64,000 nt of DNA, taken from assembly GCF_900115475.1 (NCBI RefSeq), contig NZ_FOWP01000003.1, positions 186,001 to 250,000 of the forward strand. The letters run 5' to 3'. Below the pieces are notes generated by a model, which saw only the letters and a program-made list of their open reading frames with translations, was not told where the DNA came from and did not search any database. Origin of the DNA: Ectopseudomonas composti. Its GTDB lineage: Bacteria > Pseudomonadota > Gammaproteobacteria > Pseudomonadales > Pseudomonadaceae. The position numbers and the translations under genes are program-made. The stretch's first letter is position 1. The number at the start of each line of letters is the position of its first letter. Below are positions 61,248-64,000 of this stretch, one piece after another.

Positions 61248-62406
61248 CGGCAAATCCCAGGCTGCCTTGCTTGACCAGCTCCAGCAGCAGGATACGCCCC
61301 TCGTCGTCGGCCAGCCAGGCGCCGAGGTTTTCCACATGTAGCGCATCGGCACTGCAGACCAGCTTCAGCAACTGGCACAGGCGGGCCGAAACCAGGCGGC
61401 TCTGGCCGCTGGCGAACAGCACCAGGTCTTCACCGACTTCCGACCAGGCCATGCGCGCGCTGGGGTTGCGGATGAGGATGGCGCCGTCTTCCAAGGCGCC
61501 GAGGAAGCCTTCTTCCTCGATCTCGATGCCGGCAACCAGCTCCGGGTACTTGGGTTCGGTCATGAACTGGCCGAACCAGGTCATCAGCAGGCGCTCGTCG
61601 CTCATGTGCTCATTGAGCAGGGCCTTGAGGCGCTCCAGGGCGTCGCGCTGGATCTGGTTGGGATCCTCGCTCGGCTGAATGTCGGCGTCGCTGTAACGCT
61701 CTTCGTCGGGCAGGAACTGGCCGAGAAAATCGGTGAAATGGGTCAGTACTTCAGCGGCGCTCGGCGCGCGGAAGCCCACGGAATAGGTCATGCAATCATC
61801 CTCAGCGGTGCCACAGTGGGCGAGGCATGGCGGCAGGTAAAGCATGTCGCCGGGTGCCAGCACCCATTCATCGGTTGGTTCGAATTGCGCCAGGATCTTC
61901 AGATCGGCGTGGGGTAGCAGCGGGCTGTCGGAGTCACACATCTGGCCAACTTGCCAGCGGCGATGACCGTGAGCCTGCAGCAGGAATACGTCGTAGTTGT
62001 CGAAATGCGGGCCGACGCCGCCACCGGGGGCGGCGAAGCTGATCATCAGGTCGTCGATGCGCCACTTGGGCAGGAACTTGAAGTCCTCCAGCAGCTCGGC
62101 CACTTCCGGGACGAACTGGTCGACGGCTTGCACCAGCAGCGTCCAGTCGCGCTCGGGCAGATCCTGGAAGGTGTCTTCGTTGAACGGGCCGCGCTGCAGT
62201 TCCCAGGGGCGTTCACCGTGCTCGATCACCAGGCGCGACTCGACTTCTTCTTCCAGCGCCAGGCCGGCCAGTTCGTCCGGGCTGATCGGGCTTTCGAAGT
62301 CCGGGATCGCCTGGCGTACCAGCAGCGGCTTCTTCTGCCAGTAATCGCGCAGGAATTCACGGGCTGTGAGGCCGCCTAGCAATTGCAGCGGAGTATCAGG
62401 ATTCAT
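61240..62406 (-). CDS. roxA: JmjC/cupin ribosomal protein L16 arginine hydroxylase (RoxA/YcfD)
   Basis: Fe(II)/2-oxoglutarate-dependent oxygenase that hydroxylates an arginine of ribosomal protein L16 in E. coli (YcfD). The 388-residue protein has the JmjC iron triad His134 and Asp136 (GPHFDNYDVFLLQ) and His197 (PPCLAHCGTAEDD), and the family segments WQKKPLLVRQA and LPKWRIDDLMISFA. The C-terminal winged-helix-like region (about 280-388) completes the fold. It is the first gene of a run roxA-GNAT-DUF7931-secretin-like, all tightly spaced or overlapping, placed after purB's terminator. Confidence 0.93.
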   Translation of the reverse strand: MNPDTPLQLLGGLTAREFLRDYWQKKPLLVRQAIPDFESPISPDELAGLALEEEVESRLVIEHGERPWELQRGPFNEDTFQDLPERDWTLLVQAVDQFVPEVAELLEDFKFLPKWRIDDLMISFAAPGGGVGPHFDNYDVFLLQAHGHRRWQVGQMCDSDSPLLPHADLKILAQFEPTDEWVLAPGDMLYLPPCLAHCGTAEDDCMTYSVGFRAPSAAEVLTHFTDFLGQFLPDEERYSDADIQPSEDPNQIQRDALERLKALLNEHMSDERLLMTWFGQFMTEPKYPELVAGIEIEEEGFLGALEDGAILIRNPSARMAWSEVGEDLVLFASGQSRLVSARLCQLLKLVCSADALHVENLGAWLADDEGRILLLELVKQGSLGFADE

Positions 62407-62439
62407 CAGTAAGCCCTTGAAATAGATAAAAACCTTAAA

Positions 62440-62466
62440 ACAAAAACGCCCGGCTCAGCCGGGCGT
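62440..62466 (-). terminator. Intrinsic terminator of purB
   Basis: Stem ACGCCCGGC / GCCGGGCGT with loop TCA (TGA on the mRNA), followed on the minus strand by TTTTTGTTTT. Located 19 bp after the purB stop. Confidence 0.9.
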
Positions 62467-62484
62467 CCTCGAGGCTGGTTACGT

Positions 62485-63980
<1,496 letters not shown>

Positions 63981-64000
63981 CATGAAAACCAGCGTTTGGC

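Noticed and set aside
61606..62379. Plus-strand open frames opposite roxA
   Set aside because: Shadows of the JmjC gene, whose iron-binding residues are intact.

Overview
The window is a GC-rich, densely packed bacterial chromosome segment that reads as Pseudomonas sensu lato (gammaproteobacteria). The grounds are a fused nuoCD inside a complete nuoA-N operon, a 531-residue isocitrate lyase of the P. aeruginosa type, a MuxABC-OpmB-type efflux operon, and gene neighbourhoods that I recall, without checking, from the P. aeruginosa PA2525-PA2649 and PA2865-PA2875 regions. The P. mendocina/oleovorans/alcaligenes side of the genus is possible, but the species cannot be fixed from the sequence alone. 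No rRNA, tRNA, CRISPR array, prophage or intact transposase gene was seen.

Layout. 1-5.6 kb (+): a MoxR ATPase (5' end cut by the window), a DUF58 protein and the transglutaminase TgpA in a tightly overlapping cell-envelope operon, then a CHAD protein and a thioesterase. 5.6-10.4 kb (-): a membrane diguanylate cyclase translationally coupled to a cysteine-free periplasmic SUOX-fold protein, a chemoreceptor and TatD. 10.6-15 kb: an MltF-type lytic transglycosylase, DoxX, and a LysR regulator divergent from an acyl-CoA dehydrogenase. 15-19.7 kb: a 59-residue protein and TerC, a PstS-OmpA fusion protein behind a candidate Pho box, exonuclease III and a GNAT protein, with a 186-bp MITE between the last two. 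19.7-25.8 kb (+): tamA-tamB and tpx. 26-35 kb (+): muxA-muxB-muxC-opmB. 35-39.4 kb: an MHYT-GGDEF-EAL protein, an orphan DctP, and Tam.

39.5-54.4 kb (-): the whole respiratory complex I operon nuoA-N (13 genes, nuoC and nuoD fused). 54.4-57.1 kb: an AT-rich gap, then a secreted pectinacetylesterase-family protein convergent with a membrane-anchored helical protein of unknown function. 57.2-63.9 kb (-): aceA behind a long leader with a 26-bp palindrome, a secretin-domain protein, a PLD-like DUF protein, a GNAT protein, the JmjC ribosomal oxygenase RoxA, and purB.

Most of the window is core metabolism and envelope maintenance. The less ordinary parts are the DGC/SUOX-fold pair, the PstS-OmpA fusion, the MITE, REP-like repeats inside two operons, the secretin-like protein without a secretion system, and the esterase/helical-protein pair next to nuoA. 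I did not find convincing evidence for a wholly new multi-gene system; the DGC/SUOX-fold pair is the best candidate for an underdescribed one.
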